The notes: generated by a model from the letters alone, not told the origin. A stretch of 64,000 nt of DNA from Cristatella mucedo (GCA_009760855.2 WPIO01000058.1:2592501-2656500); one strand, 5' to 3'; shown: positions 17,796 to 28,331, counted from the first letter of the stretch. Translations and numbers: made by a program.

Positions 17796-18011
17796 AGAAA
17801 TCGTTCAGGTCTTCTTCCAAAATATCCTTTCTCAAAACACAGTTTAGATGCATTGATTGCAAACCTACGATCGCCTACAGCTATAAAACTAGATAATCCT
17901 ATTGCTAAGAAAACCGTTAAGCCTAAAAGCGGATGGTCTTTCGATAGAGAATCCAAGAGGTTAATGAAAATACAAGAAACAGGTTGGTTATTTAGGAAAA
18001 TCGTCTTCTGA
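17792..18011 (+). pseudogene. C-terminal fragment of unidentified viral protein
   Basis: An open frame runs from the edge of the ATT tract to a TGA at 18009-18011. It encodes a basic segment with KPKSGWSFDRES and QETGWLFRK. The base composition is that of the viral element. The 5' part is cut off at the element boundary, implying that the element once extended further left. I do not recognise the family. Confidence 0.45.
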
Positions 18012-18028
18012 TGGTAAATTCTTAGATT

Positions 18029-18139
18029 ATGAATATATTGGACTATGTAAATGATTTTGATGTAATATATGATAAGATTGGAGCAGAACTGAAATTAGTT
18101 ATTAAAGAACTACTTAAATACAAAAGTGACTTAAAATGA
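18029..18139 (+). CDS. small viral ORF, 36 aa, unknown
   Basis: Starts ATGAATATATTGG and encodes a short acidic/amphipathic peptide (MNILDYVNDFDVIYDKIG...). Its stop overlaps the next start as ATGA at 18136-18139, a layout seen in compact viral genomes. No family recognised; it may be only a remnant. Confidence 0.35.
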   Translation: MNILDYVNDFDVIYDKIGAELKLVIKELLKYKSDLK

Positions 18140-18300
18140 CCCTTGCTATTTCGCCTATTTTAGCTACAGAAAGTGGTGCGCTTAATTACCAACCATGTGC
18201 GGGAGTAAGTAATTCAAAAATAAATAGAGTTACAGATATTGATAGAATAATTAGAATGCACAATTTACATCTTTTAAAAAGAAAGTTGAGAAATGGTTAG
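18136..18300 (+). CDS. small viral ORF, 54 aa, possibly the original PolB N-terminus
   Basis: Begins at the ATGA overlap and ends at TAG 18298-18300. It contains DIDRIIRMHNLHLLKRK. PolB homology begins in another frame at about 18255-18285, so this frame may be the detached N-terminus of PolB after a frameshift. No independent family match. Confidence 0.35.
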   Translation: MTLAISPILATESGALNYQPCAGVSNSKINRVTDIDRIIRMHNLHLLKRKLRNG

Positions 18301-21300
18301 AAAGAGGTTCTAATTGGATTATAGTCGGAATTAATGCTATTTATACAAAGTTTTCTTATTTTCGACATAAATTCGGGGGTAGCTATTTACCAATGCCAGA
18401 AGGATTAGAAAAGAAGAGATCAACAATTAATATAAAGAATGAATCAGATCATCTTTGTGCTTTATGTTGTGTGTTAAGGTTTCTCCACTGGAGAGATAAC
18501 CATAAAGAGTCTATTTCCGATTTAAAGGAAATATTACATGAGAAATATTTACAACATCTAAAGAGACTAGAAGAGTTGTTCAACGTTAAGGAAAATTATC
18601 CTTCAAACGTATTAAATGTTGTTGATATTCCACATTTAGCTGAATTATTTAACATAACTAATCATGTTTACGAAAATAATAATGAAATTCTAACTCCACT
18701 TATAGTTGATGAAGAGAAAGAGAAGCACATGGGTTTTTTTGTATAGCACACCAAGTAAAAACAACTTTCATCGTGTAATTATTAAAAACTTCAATGGTTT
18801 GTGCAGAAGTAGCAAAGGATATGGAACACAGCTTACTTGTAAAAGTTATTTGTGTAGATTTTACTCTAAAGATAAACTAGAACACATGTTGATGCTTGCA
18901 AACGTGGAAAAGATGGTAAATCTAGAATAAGAATGCCAAGTGTAGATAATAAAAAAGGAGATAAATGTTAATTTAAAGATTATGCTAAATCTCTATGATG
19001 TCCTTATGTTGCTTATGCAGACTTTGAATGTTTACTTACAAGGGTTAGAAAAACAGATAAAGAAGATCCTACTACTCCACAAGGTACTTTTCAAAAGCAT
19101 ATTCCTTATTCATCTGCTTATACTACTATTGATTATGAAGGAAAACAAAGAACATTTAAATTATTCATGGGTTCAAATAATGTTGAAGATCTATTACAAA
19201 GTTTTTTAGAAGAAATTGGAATATTAAAAAATGAAATGAAACCTATTCTTGATAAATACAGTGAATTTGATTAAACTAATTTTCAGAAAGAAGACAAAGA
19301 AGATTTTGAGAATGCAACTGTTTGTCATATTTGCGATTTAGATTTAAATGGTGATACAGTTTTAGATCATTGTCATTTAACTGGAAACTATAGAGGTGCT
19401 TCTCATAATTCTTGCAACTTAAATCTCAGCATTAATCCTAAAAAGTTTAAACTTCCAGTATTTACTCACAACTTCGAAGGTTATGATAAACATTTATTAG
19501 TACAAGAGTTTCAAGATTTAAAACTAGATAAAAAAGTTTTTGCCAATAACATGAAGAAATATATAAACGTTGAAATTTGTTCACTTACTTTTAAAGACTC
19601 TTTACAAATGTTGCAAAAAAGTTTAGCTGATCTTGTAAATAATGTTTTTAAATCAGGAAAACCATTAGAACAAACAAAAAATTACTTTTCGATGTTGGAT
19701 GATAATGAATTCGATCTATTAAAAGAAAAAGGTATATTGCCCTATGAATATGTAGACTCAATTTCAAGACTAGATGAAAAGTCACTATCCCCAATTAAAA
19801 GTTTTTATAGCACATTAAATGATACAAAAATAGATGAAAAAAATTATGAGCGTGTTAAGAAAGTTTGGGCACTGATGAAAAAAATAGATCCAAACACTGA
19901 AGATACATTAGGAAAGTACAGCGATATTTATCTAACTATGGATGTCATTCTACTGGCAGATGTATTTCAACATTTTAGACACTTGTCAAAGAAAATTGAT
20001 GGTTTAGATCCTGTCAATTTCCTTACAGCACCAGGTTTAACTTGGTCTGCAGGTTTGAGATTTTCAAAGGTTAAACTAGATTTATTAACACACTTTGAAC
20101 ATTTTGACTTCTTTTAAAGTGCAATCAGAGGAGCAATAACACAAGCATCGTGTAGATATATTTAAGCAAACAATGAGATGGCTTCTTATTATGATAGTAC
20201 TAAAGAAAAGAGTTGGTTACTTTATTTTGATGCAAATTCATTACATGCTACAGCAATGACACAACCACGTCTAATTTCTAATTTCAAGTTTTTAGATAGT
20301 AAACAAAAATAAAAAAAATAAAAAAAAATAAAAATAATAATAAATAAATAAATAATAAAAAAAGTTTACTATTGAAAAGATATTATAATTAAAAGAAGAT
20401 GCTGAAAATGGTCATGCTTTTGAAGTAGATATGCACTGTCCTGATAAATTACATGATATTTATTCTGATTATCCTATTCTACCAACCAGAAGAAAAGTAG
20501 ATGTTGAAGAATACTCCGATTATCAAACGAAAACATTGTTAAGGTATGATAAGAAAAAATAGATGATTGCGAAAGTAAAGTAGAAAAAACTGATTGTTGA
20601 TTTAGAGCCAAAAGTTAAATATGTTATTCATTATAGAAATCTACAACTTGCAATTGAAAGAGGATATATATTAACGGAGATACATCGAGTAATGAGTTTC
20701 ACACAAAGTAGATGGTTGAGTGGATATATAGTTAATAACATTGAATGAAGGAAAGTAGCAAAGGGTGACTTTGAAAAAGAATATTATAAGCTCAAAAACA
20801 ATACATTCTTTGGAAAGATACTGGAAAATGTTAGAGAACGAGTAAACATTGAAATGTTTCACCTTAAATATGATAAGGACGTTCTAGTTTCAGATAAAAA
20901 AGTAATGAGTGGAAGGTTTAAAGATAGAAGGTTGTTTAATCGAGATTTAGTTGTAATTGAAACAACGAAAGCAGAGATCTGTCGTGATAAACCTATTTAT
21001 TTAGGCTTTATAATTCTAGATATTTCAAAACTAATAATGCAAGACTTCTATTACAACACAATAAAAGATTATTATAATGATAAAGTAACACTTGCTTATA
21101 CTGATACTGATTCTTTGGTAATGCAAATAAATACTACAATGTTTATAGAGGTTTTGAAAATTATTTAGATTACCTAGATGTGTCTGGTTATCCTAAGAAT
21201 CTAGATATATGGAAATTAGAAGGAGCGGAAAAGATTATACCTACTAATAAAGGAAGTCTAGGTAAATTCAAAGATGAAATATGTGAAAAATATTCAGTAG

Positions 21301-21749
21301 ATTCAAAAACAAAAGATTTCATTAAAGATGAGAAAGGTGTTATGATTGAAAAATTAATTGAACTTGATGTGGTTGTTTTCTTAAGACCGAAACTTTATTC
21401 GATGCAAATAACTACCAACAAAGATAAAAGAAAAGAACTTAAATCTACAGTTAAAAAAGAAAAAGGAATACAGAAAGATTTAGTGAAAAATTGTTTGACT
21501 CATTCCGATTATGTTGGTTGCCTTAAAACTGGATATGATGTTTATTGCAATCAATCAAGATTTCAATCTAGAAACCATCAAGTTTATACTATAACACAAT
21601 CTAAAAAAGCACTATCAGCATTTGACTCAAAACGATATTGGTTAGACTGTGGAGTTCATAGTTACTCTTACGGACACTATAGAATAAAAGAGAGTGGAGG
21701 TCATTGCAAAACTTGTAATATAATTATAGATGCCAAAAAGGAAGATTGA
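18255..21749 (+). pseudogene. family B DNA polymerase with embedded endonuclease VII-like domain (viral)
   Basis: Viral replicative polymerase related to protein-primed PolB of Polintons and adintoviruses. An N-terminal block (18300-18950) contains RGSNW, GGSYLPMPEGL and INIKNESDHLCALCCVLRFLHW. Exonuclease motif I appears as YADFEC (about 19014-19031). A zinc/HNH block follows with CHIC...DHCHLTGNYRG...CN (about 19320-19430), then exo II HNFEGYDKH. Palm motif A is FDANSLH (about 20228), an NNTFFGK block lies near 20800, and motif C is YTDTDSL (21096-21116). The C-terminus carries ALSAFDSKRYW and YGHYRI. Lesions: a frameshift near 18745, in-frame stops at 18996, 19272, 20115, 20163, about 20560, 20580 and 20745, an A/T filler at 20305-20375, and a frameshift near 21150. 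All catalytic motifs remain legible, so decay is moderate. Confidence 0.9.
20305..20375. repeat. A/TAAA-rich low-complexity insertion inside PolB
   Basis: A run of A with interspersed T (AAATAAA-type units), about 70 bp, separates PolB motif A from the downstream thumb/palm region. It contains multiple stops and interrupts an otherwise continuous frame. It looks like slippage expansion or a poly(A)-like insertion. Confidence 0.7.
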
Positions 21750-21846
21750 AAATACTAAACCAATAGCAGTCAAGAAAGTTAGGTTTGCAGATAAAAAGAA
21801 AAAGGAAATAGATAAAAAACGAGTTGACTTACAAGAAGAAATATAA
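21730..21846 (+). CDS. small basic viral protein, 38 aa
   Basis: Starts ATGCCAAAAAGGAAG, inside the last codons of PolB in a different frame, and stops TAA at 21844-21846. About a third of its residues are Lys or Arg (MPKRKIENTK..., VRFADKKKKE). It could be a nucleic-acid-binding or nuclear-localised peptide. No family recognised. Confidence 0.45.
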   Translation: MPKRKIENTKPIAVKKVRFADKKKKEIDKKRVDLQEEI

Positions 21847-21906
21847 CTATACGAGTCAATGGAGAAATTAAATATATGTTAACAAAATTATTTTTACTGT
21901 TATAGG

Positions 21907-22209
21907 ATGGATCCCAAAGAAGATTTTCAAGTTTCAGAAGTAGAAATTACAAGCTCTGATAGTGAATCTGAATAATCAAAAGACTCAATCGATGATCCTG
22001 ACTATGATCCAGCAATGGAAACTGAAATAGAATCTGAGTCTTATGAGTCTGAAGCTTCCTCATACATGGATTCTGAATCAGATGAAGAGATAGATCTAGA
22101 AGAACTTCTTTTTGGTAAACACTACGAAGATCTTACTGAAGATGAAGTTAAATCACATGAAGAATTCCTTCAAGGATTGGTAGATGAATCTGATGGTGAA
22201 GAGATTTAG
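21907..22209 (+). pseudogene. acidic viral protein, about 100 aa, one internal stop
   Basis: ATG at 21907 follows TTATAGG. The frame is rich in Glu, Asp and Ser (SSDSESE, YESEASSYMDSESDEE) and has a single in-frame TAA at 21973-21975 before continuing to 22209. Acidic disordered proteins of this kind occur in many DNA viruses, but I cannot assign a role. Confidence 0.55.
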
Positions 22210-22236
22210 TTTCAATTGAATAAAATTTTAATTTCA

Positions 22237-22249
22237 TATATAGAAAATG
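22237..22249 (+). promoter_or_regulatory. start-proximal promoter motif TATATAGAAAATG
   Basis: Identical 13-mer also found at 22550 and 23361; the last three bases are the start codon of the gene at 22247. It sits too close to the ATG to be a classical TATA box at -30, so an initiator-type viral promoter giving nearly leaderless mRNA is inferred. Confidence 0.65.
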
Positions 22250-22471
22250 GATGTATCAAGAATTTTAAGTTGTGAAGAATCTAACGAAATGGCAATGAAA
22301 ATCTGTCTTCAAAAGCTTAAAGGACAAGATCAGCGGATAGTTAAGCATTCACTTGATAAACTTATTCCAGATATTGATAGTTCATATATTAGCATTCTTA
22401 TAGATATATGTGATACATGTGATAAACTAATGGAAAGTCACAGTAAGATAAATGAGATGCTTATAGAATAA
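22247..22471 (+). CDS. small viral protein A, 74 aa, paralogue of the next gene
   Basis: Intact frame from the ATG of the TATATAGAAAATG motif to TAA. Predicted helical, with a C-terminal block ISILIDICDTCDKLMES that resembles LDVCDASNKIKEVCDKL in the gene at 22560. The two therefore look like tandem duplicates. No known family; a small structural or DNA-packing role is only a guess. Confidence 0.6.
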   Translation: MDVSRILSCEESNEMAMKICLQKLKGQDQRIVKHSLDKLIPDIDSSYISILIDICDTCDKLMESHSKINEMLIE

Positions 22472-22549
22472 AACAAAAAGTCAAAAAACCAAACACGAAA
22501 CCAGGAGTGCAAGTTAATTAATTTTATATTAAACAAATTTTATAAGTCA

Positions 22550-22562
22550 TATATAGAAAATG
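22550..22562 (+). promoter_or_regulatory. start-proximal promoter motif TATATAGAAAATG
   Basis: Exact copy of the 13-mer at 22237, ending in the ATG of the 74-aa gene at 22560. Confidence 0.65.
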
Positions 22563-22784
22563 GAAGATGAAATTGAAAGAATTTTAGGCTTTTATCATTA
22601 TAGGAGAGTATTTATGATGATATTTAAAATAAGTGATGATGATTGTTATACATTTTTTAAGGCTATAAAACAACTAGATAGGAAAACTATTGACGCTCTT
22701 TTAGATGTCTGCGATGCTTCTAATAAGATAAAAGAAGTTTGTGATAAACTTACAGGTGCTAATATTAATCCATTTATGATATAG
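22560..22784 (+). CDS. small viral protein B, 74 aa, paralogue of previous gene
   Basis: Intact frame directly after a TATATAGAAAATG motif, the same length as its left neighbour. Conserved between the two are an acidic N-terminus and the Cys-containing C-terminal helix (DVCDASNKIKEVCDKL). Function unknown. Confidence 0.6.
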   Translation: MEDEIERILGFYHYRRVFMMIFKISDDDCYTFFKAIKQLDRKTIDALLDVCDASNKIKEVCDKLTGANINPFMI

Positions 22785-22854
22785 TTCATTTTATTTTTCT
22801 TTAATCTGTATGCATGTAATTTTTTTATTATTATATAAGACAATAACAGAAATT

Positions 22855-23334
22855 ACTGATCCCAGTCTTGCAACTATGGCTGTTGCACTTAAATCATATA
22901 TAGAATATCTTGTTAAATCAAGAATGACAACGTATGATGAACAACAACTAAATTCTGATATTTCGTCTATGACTGATGCATCAGTTAGGAAATTCTATCT
23001 CGATGAAGAAGATATTGAAGCAAATAAGATTATTAGTGCTGGTCAAACAGATGTTCCATCATCTCTAGAGTCAAGAGTTAGATCTAAAGTTGATTCTCTT
23101 CTCGATGATCCTGCTGAGATTGCTGGTTACACTACATGGATTACATCACAACTTCCAACTCGATCTACATTTATATCTGGTGTACCTTGAGTTAAGCCTG
23201 ACATATCTGGAATTGTTAAAGATGAGTGTAATGCAATTCTACCTGATACTTCTGATGGTAAGAGTGCAAAATAAAAAGCAGCAGCAGCATTAGCAGCTCA
23301 AGAACAAGCACAACAAGCACCAAGCACTGCTTAA
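22855..23334 (+). pseudogene. viral protein of about 150 aa, stops near its end
   Basis: The frame has an ATG at 22810, but the viral-like part starts around 22855 (EITDPSLATMAVALKSY). It runs to a TGA at 23188-23190, continues to a TAA near 23272, and finally ends at 23334 after an Ala/Gln-rich tail (AAAALAAQEQAQQAP). An upstream TTATATAAGACAATAA may be a mutated form of the start motif. Possibly a virion or minor capsid protein; family not recognised. Confidence 0.5.
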
Positions 23335-23360
23335 TTAATTTAAATAGAAAATAAAAACAA

Positions 23361-23373
23361 TATATAGAAAATG
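23361..23373 (+). promoter_or_regulatory. start-proximal promoter motif TATATAGAAAATG
   Basis: Third exact copy of the 13-mer, ending in the ATG of the gene at 23371. Confidence 0.65.
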
Positions 23374-23658
23374 AGTGTTGAGACAAGAAGTAAAGACTGT
23401 CTTACAGAAGTACAAGGTCAACAGTATTCAAACTTTAAAATCTGTTCTTATTCCATGGGTAGAATTGAAGACATTAGATCAACTTTGTTAGATGCTGTAA
23501 AACTAGTATTAGAATATAAAGCACTTAGAATCAATCACTCTGAACCAGAAATAACAAATATATTTACTAAAGTTAGAGATGGTTCAATCTTTGAAGAGTT
23601 CCTTAAAGACTTAAAAATAGAAAAAATAAATAGTATGAAGTCTGAAGCTTACTTTTAA
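23371..23658 (+). CDS. viral protein, 95 aa, perhaps truncated
   Basis: Open frame from the motif ATG to TAA at 23656-23658 (MSVETRSKDCLTEVQGQQ...). A lysine-rich segment in another frame follows directly (KKETGAGKSFDIP, to about 23757), so the original protein may have been about 30 residues longer before a frameshift. No family recognised. Confidence 0.5.
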   Translation: MSVETRSKDCLTEVQGQQYSNFKICSYSMGRIEDIRSTLLDAVKLVLEYKALRINHSEPEITNIFTKVRDGSIFEEFLKDLKIEKINSMKSEAYF

Positions 23659-23765
23659 AAATAGAACTAACTAAATCAATAAAGAAAGAGACAGGTGCAG
23701 GAAAGAGTTTTGATATACCATAGGAATTGATTAAAGAGACTATGGATTGGAGGATTTAAACATCT

Positions 23766-24870
23766 TCAATATATGGAGAAACATATCTTTTTTATACCAT
23801 CTGTTTTATCTATCGATGCTGAAGGAGAATAATATACACCTTTAACAAATCCAATCTCAATATAATCTGTATCAGTTGGTGCTGTAATGCATGAACTTTT
23901 TAAAACTGGATAAATGACACTAAAGTAAAAAGTAGTTTTTGAAGGAGTATTTTCTATCGTGAAATTACCTGGCGAACTGTTCAATGGAATCATATTATCA
24001 AAAACACCATTATATCTTAGTTTAAAGTAAGAATCAAACATTGAATTATAAGCAATCTTATGATAAAAGTTTCTAACAATAATTTCACTATCTGTTGGTT
24101 TTTCAATAGTAATAGTAATATTTTCTTTCATAACTCTAAAATATACTCTATCTATTTCTTTACTAAAAATATATGGCAAAAACGAGCTGCCATAATATAG
24201 TGACTTAGAAACTGTATAATTAGTTAAAAAATCAATAAAATTACTAGCACTATCTGTTGCATCATTTATATCACTTACCTTTATCATTATACTTGTGTAT
24301 ACCACTTTTTTACGTTTATATCTGATAGTTTTGCTAAAATTAATTTTCCACTACTAGAAGAAGAAAATGCTTGCGATGGATATCCAATATTATTTACACT
24401 CTTTACAGTTAAATCTCGATAACATCTAATAACACAAGCATTAGCAATAATATAAGAGAATATGGAAAATTTCCACACTTTAAGTAAAAATCTTGAAGGA
24501 ATTGAATAGGAATTAAATCAGTTGGTCCATAATTTATAAAATATGGTTCATTTCTACTCATTATTAATTTTTCAACAAATAAATTTCCACCTATTGTTAC
24601 CGGTCTCATATATTTATCTAATTTTGTATCAAGATATTTTTTTTTTGCAATATCTCTTCCATTGACAGGATCTGATATTCTTATATACTTTTTCGAGTTT
24701 GCTGATAGATTACCATTTATATGTTGATCAGAGTCTTTCCTCAGGTAATTATTATCAGCAAATAATTTATTAACTGCTTCTAATGAATCAACTATTTCAC
24801 CAACGTTTATTAGTTTGTTTGAATCAAAGTCCAAAGTTCCATCCATTTGTAAATCTTTTCTACTGAGCAT
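23766..24870 (-). pseudogene. fibre-like viral protein I (phage-type GxxNxxNxxI repeats)
   Basis: Begins MLSRKDLQMDGTLDFDSNKL at 24870. It contains two repeats of a block of the type GxLxxxSxKxIxxxxDPVNxxDxxxKKYLDTK, known from long fibre/spike proteins of phages and adintoviruses. The distal part (23766-24305) is rich in beta-prone residues, as in a receptor-binding or trimerising tip. Frameshifts near 24430 and 24300 split it into three frames. A TTATATAGC motif lies about 15 bases before the start. Probably an attachment fibre; now inactive. Confidence 0.7.
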
Positions 24871-25000
24871 TTTAATGTGTTGCTATATAAAGTGTTACAT
24901 TTATCATTTTATTAAATAAATCTGGTGTACCTACATATAGAGAACTCTCTACCATTTTCTTATTTGAATCTTAAGAATAACTTCCAAACAAGTGATAAGG

Positions 25001-25754
25001 CTATTGATTTGCATTTATTCCAGTTAGAGGAAAAGGAATACTAATTTTTGTCAAGTTTGGAGTTAATGAATATACTGCTGAAAGTACAAATATACCTCTA
25101 GGAACAGAAATATCTCCTAATGCACTAATCCATTGACCATTATATGTTAAATTAGCAAGTGTTGTTTGTAATGTACCATCAACTATACCAGTAAAATTTA
25201 TAACTGCTACATTTTCATCTGTAATTCTATTTAGGTAATCAAGATTAACACCATCATTAAGATTAACAGGATCATTTTCAATTCTTATAATATTACTCAA
25301 CATATCTAGATTTCCATTAGCAGCTCCACCATTCACACTAAGAAAGTTTGTATCACTATAACTTTTATTAGGAACACTATATTCATTATCAGGAGCACCG
25401 CTAGCTTTAATACCAGCATGTACAATTAAATTTCCATTAATCCTCCCACCAGTAAGTGGTAGTTTAGTATCAACATAATCTTTCGTTGCAGCATCGCTCG
25501 GTCTTATAGGATGAGCAAGATCTACTATTCTAAAATTTATTCATATCAATATCTCCATCATTCGTCGTTGATCTAGAAACTTTAGTAACAAAGTTTGTAT
25601 CTATATACCTCCTATTTACTGCATCTCCATTATCAACAGGATCTCCTAAATTTTTTACAAGATTATTATCCATATTTAGATTTCCACTAAGTATATCACC
25701 AGTCTTCTTAATACAATTCTTTGACGTCTTTCCCTTACTTCTTTTACCAAACAT
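25001..25754 (-). pseudogene. fibre-like viral protein II
   Basis: Starts MFGKRSKGKTSKNC at 25754, just after TTGTATAGAAATG. Three or four repeats of the fibre block are visible (GDILSGNLNMDNNLVKNLGD, then GRINGNLIV and GNLDMLSNIIRIENDPVN), each ending in an aspartate/tyrosine-rich YxDT-type turn. A frameshift near 25530 breaks the gene, and the last part ends at 25001. A paralogue of the neighbours on either side, it may have been a second spike subunit. Confidence 0.7.
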
Positions 25755-25766
25755 TTCTATACAATA
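25743..25766 (-). promoter_or_regulatory. start-proximal motif TTGTATAGAAATG (minus strand)
   Basis: Ends in the ATG of fibre II at 25754. It is identical to the motif before the gene at 29687 and differs from the TATATAGAAAATG form by one A and the upstream bases. Confidence 0.6.
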
Positions 25767-25904
25767 CGAACAAGAAAATTCATAAGAGTAATTCCATTAG
25801 CAATTGTACACTTACCAATAGCATATCTACATATTACATATAAAAATATTAATTATTAAAACTATTGTACCACTTACACCGTAATTATTATCACTAGTTA
25901 ATTC

Positions 25905-26633
25905 TACATAAGAATTAGTTTGTATCAGTTGCATACATTATATTATAAATCATACTAAAATTAGGTAATATTACTGGAAAGAATGTTGTAAGATTAGTTA
26001 CATATCCTATTGGTTTACCTAATTGTGGGTGTATACGTGGCATATCTCCAGGTGTAATTTGTTTAGTTGAAAACTTGGACCAGTACTACTATTAGCAGTA
26101 ATATTTAGTCCTAGCATATCAAGATAAAATACACTAGGATTATTATTATTAGGAATCAAAGCTAGATATGTAAATGATATTTGTTTAGTATTATCAACAT
26201 ATTGTTTTGTTAGTACATCAGAATCTTTTACATTAATAATATTCTTTTTTCCCATATCAATACTTGCCATTGCTTTACCTTGAAACACTGCTGTCATACT
26301 TTTTAATAATCCATAGTTTATTACTTTATAAGGTCTTAGATCTGAGTAAACAGTTCCATCAGCAGAATTACCAGATATACCATAAAAATTCATATAATTC
26401 AATTGTAACTTCATTTTTGCACCTTTTTAAGGTAATAATTCAGTTAAACTTGACACAGATGCTAATTCACGAGAATCATTACTAACAACACTATTACCAA
26501 CATTTGAACTAAGAACGTAATCTAGTCTTACAGCAGCACCATTATTAACAGGAAATCCTAAATTAGTTATTCTATTCTTGTTTGCATCAAGATCAGTATA
26601 CATTTCTCCATTAACTTTTCTAACTTTTTACAT
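25905..26633 (-). pseudogene. fibre-like viral protein III
   Basis: ATG at 26633 is followed immediately by TAA, after which the frame contains the fibre block MYTDLDANKNRITNLGFPVN. It passes a stop near 26430 and continues as MKLQLNYMNFYGISG to 26019, with a DMGKKNIINVKDSDV repeat. Further beta-rich sequence extends to about 25905 in a shifted frame. It is divergent from the 356-aa gene, with only 8 bases between the two start codons. Confidence 0.6.
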
Positions 26634-26641
26634 TACTTATT

Positions 26642-27712
26642 ATGATGAAAAAAGCAAGATCAAGAAAAGGTAAAGGAGTTGACGAAAATATAAAAGAAGG
26701 AGTTTCTACAACTAAAGATGTAATAGAAGGTATTAAAACAGCGACAAATTTTGGTGAAAAAGTTGTTACAAAAGCAGCTCCAAAGATTGCTGCTAGACTA
26801 TCATTAGCAGCTTCTGAAAAGATTGCAACATTAGTTCCAAAAGCTTTACAATCTCTTAAAGTAATTGGAGCAGCTGCTAATGTTTTAGGTGGATTTCTAA
26901 GTGGATTTACAGGAGTAGTTTATCTTAGTCTATTTATAAAAGAAATTATAGATGATATTTCTTCTGGTAAGTATGGACAAGTGTTCTGGAAGACAATGAC
27001 AGAGAAAAAAGGACTACAAAAGATGGTTGAGAATTTGAAGTTAGGCTATTTCATAAATAATATATTACTAGAAGCAGAAATAGATAATAGTGATTGGTAT
27101 ACAGATCCAAGTAAATTCTTAAGTGATATGTTTGGAGAAGAAGTAACTTGGGATGCTGCTCAACTAGATCCTAAGGCTTGGTCAAAGAATTTCTTAGAAG
27201 TTAAAGGTGGATTTTTACCTTTCATTATTGCACCAATCATAGCCTCAATTGCTAGTATTGTCGATGGTGTTGGTATTGGTGTTTCAATAGCAGTTGCCAT
27301 TGCTACTCTAATAAGTAAGATAGTTGATGAAACAATGTTTACTGCAAAAGCTCCTAAAATGGATACCCATGAGGAAAGAATGAATGCTTTAACTCTTCAA
27401 AAAGAACGATTAGGAAATGCTATTACTGATTTAGAAAATATGATAGAATTAATTAAACAAGGCACAGATATTGATGTATCAGGGAAAGTTCAAAACTCAG
27501 AAGTAAAGAATCGATTGGACTATACAAAACATGGTAGACAATTAGTAGAGAATGGAGCCATTGATTATTCTCCAGAGCTAAAGAGAGATAGAAAAAAAGT
27601 AGAAAGTAGTTCAGTAGGTGGCAAACAAGTTTGCGACTATAAGGCTGAGTCTGCAATGTTACTTAGTTTTCTTTATGCTAGATGTGCTAATCAAGAAGAA
27701 ATAGACAGATAA
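26642..27712 (+). CDS. 356-aa viral protein with hydrophobic segments, intact
   Basis: The longest uninterrupted frame in the element. The N-terminus is basic (MMKKARSRKGKG). A hydrophobic stretch lies at residues about 75-105 (VIGAAANVLGGFLSGFTGVV), with a second at about 195-230 (FIIAPIIASIASIVDGVG). The C-terminal third is charged and helical (about residues 240-330). A TAA at 27710-27712 is followed in frame by a short basic tail to 27756, so the stop may itself be new. It resembles a membrane-active or internal virion protein in layout, but I recognise no family. Confidence 0.65.
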   Translation: MMKKARSRKGKGVDENIKEGVSTTKDVIEGIKTATNFGEKVVTKAAPKIAARLSLAASEKIATLVPKALQSLKVIGAAANVLGGFLSGFTGVVYLSLFIKEIIDDISSGKYGQVFWKTMTEKKGLQKMVENLKLGYFINNILLEAEIDNSDWYTDPSKFLSDMFGEEVTWDAAQLDPKAWSKNFLEVKGGFLPFIIAPIIASIASIVDGVGIGVSIAVAIATLISKIVDETMFTAKAPKMDTHEERMNALTLQKERLGNAITDLENMIELIKQGTDIDVSGKVQNSEVKNRLDYTKHGRQLVENGAIDYSPELKRDRKKVESSSVGGKQVCDYKAESAMLLSFLYARCANQEEIDR

Positions 27713-27753
27713 ATAAGAAAATTACTTGGTGAGTTAAAACAAAGATTCAAAAA

Positions 27754-28331
27754 TTAAATGGCAGTGTATCTAACTAGTTTATTGTCATCAGTAAGATAAT
27801 AAGAAAAGTTTAATCGTGCGAATTCCAAATGCAATTTTATCGTCATTAAGTCTCTTGCTTCTGCAGCATCTTCAGGATTGTAAAAATATCCCAAGTAATA
27901 TTTGTGATAATCTATTCTAATATATGCTTCATATTTATTATCTCTATTATAAAAACTAACTCCTATAACATCAGAAGTGTTATTTCTTAGTTTTCTTTTA
28001 TTTCTGTGGGTTTCAGAATTAGTAGCAAGTCTCAAATTACCAATTCCATTATCTAATCTAATCCCATTAATGTGATCTAACTGAAGAATTGGCATTCATT
28101 TTTATAAATAAACCAGGCCAATCTATGACCTTTATATATTTTTCTATCAATACAAATAATTCTATAACCTTCTTGATTGATTGCTCATGATTCATTTCCA
28201 GCTATTGAAGCTCCACGACTAATTTTATTTGTAAATTTACCAGTTAAAGCATTATGATCGAAAAGTTCCATTACTCTATCTATCAATGCAGTAGTATCAT
28301 CAACTATAGTACAAACTTGATCTTGATTCAT
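27754..28331 (-). pseudogene. HNH endonuclease with AP2-like domain (homing type)
   Basis: Start at 28331, just after CATAGAAAATG. A TGA occurs near 28190 and a frameshift near 28095 at the junction of RLAWFIYKNE with the downstream frame. The HNH core reads LDHINGIRLDNGIGNLRLAT, the usual catalytic block, followed by an AP2-like DNA-binding segment (GVSFYNRDNKYEAYI, YLGYFYNPEDAAEARD). Such genes are free-standing homing endonucleases in phages and large DNA viruses and are selfish passengers here. Confidence 0.8.

Noticed and set aside
18982-19209. 75-codon frame within PolB
   Set aside because: It lies in a different frame from the YADFEC motif, so it is a shadow of the polymerase.
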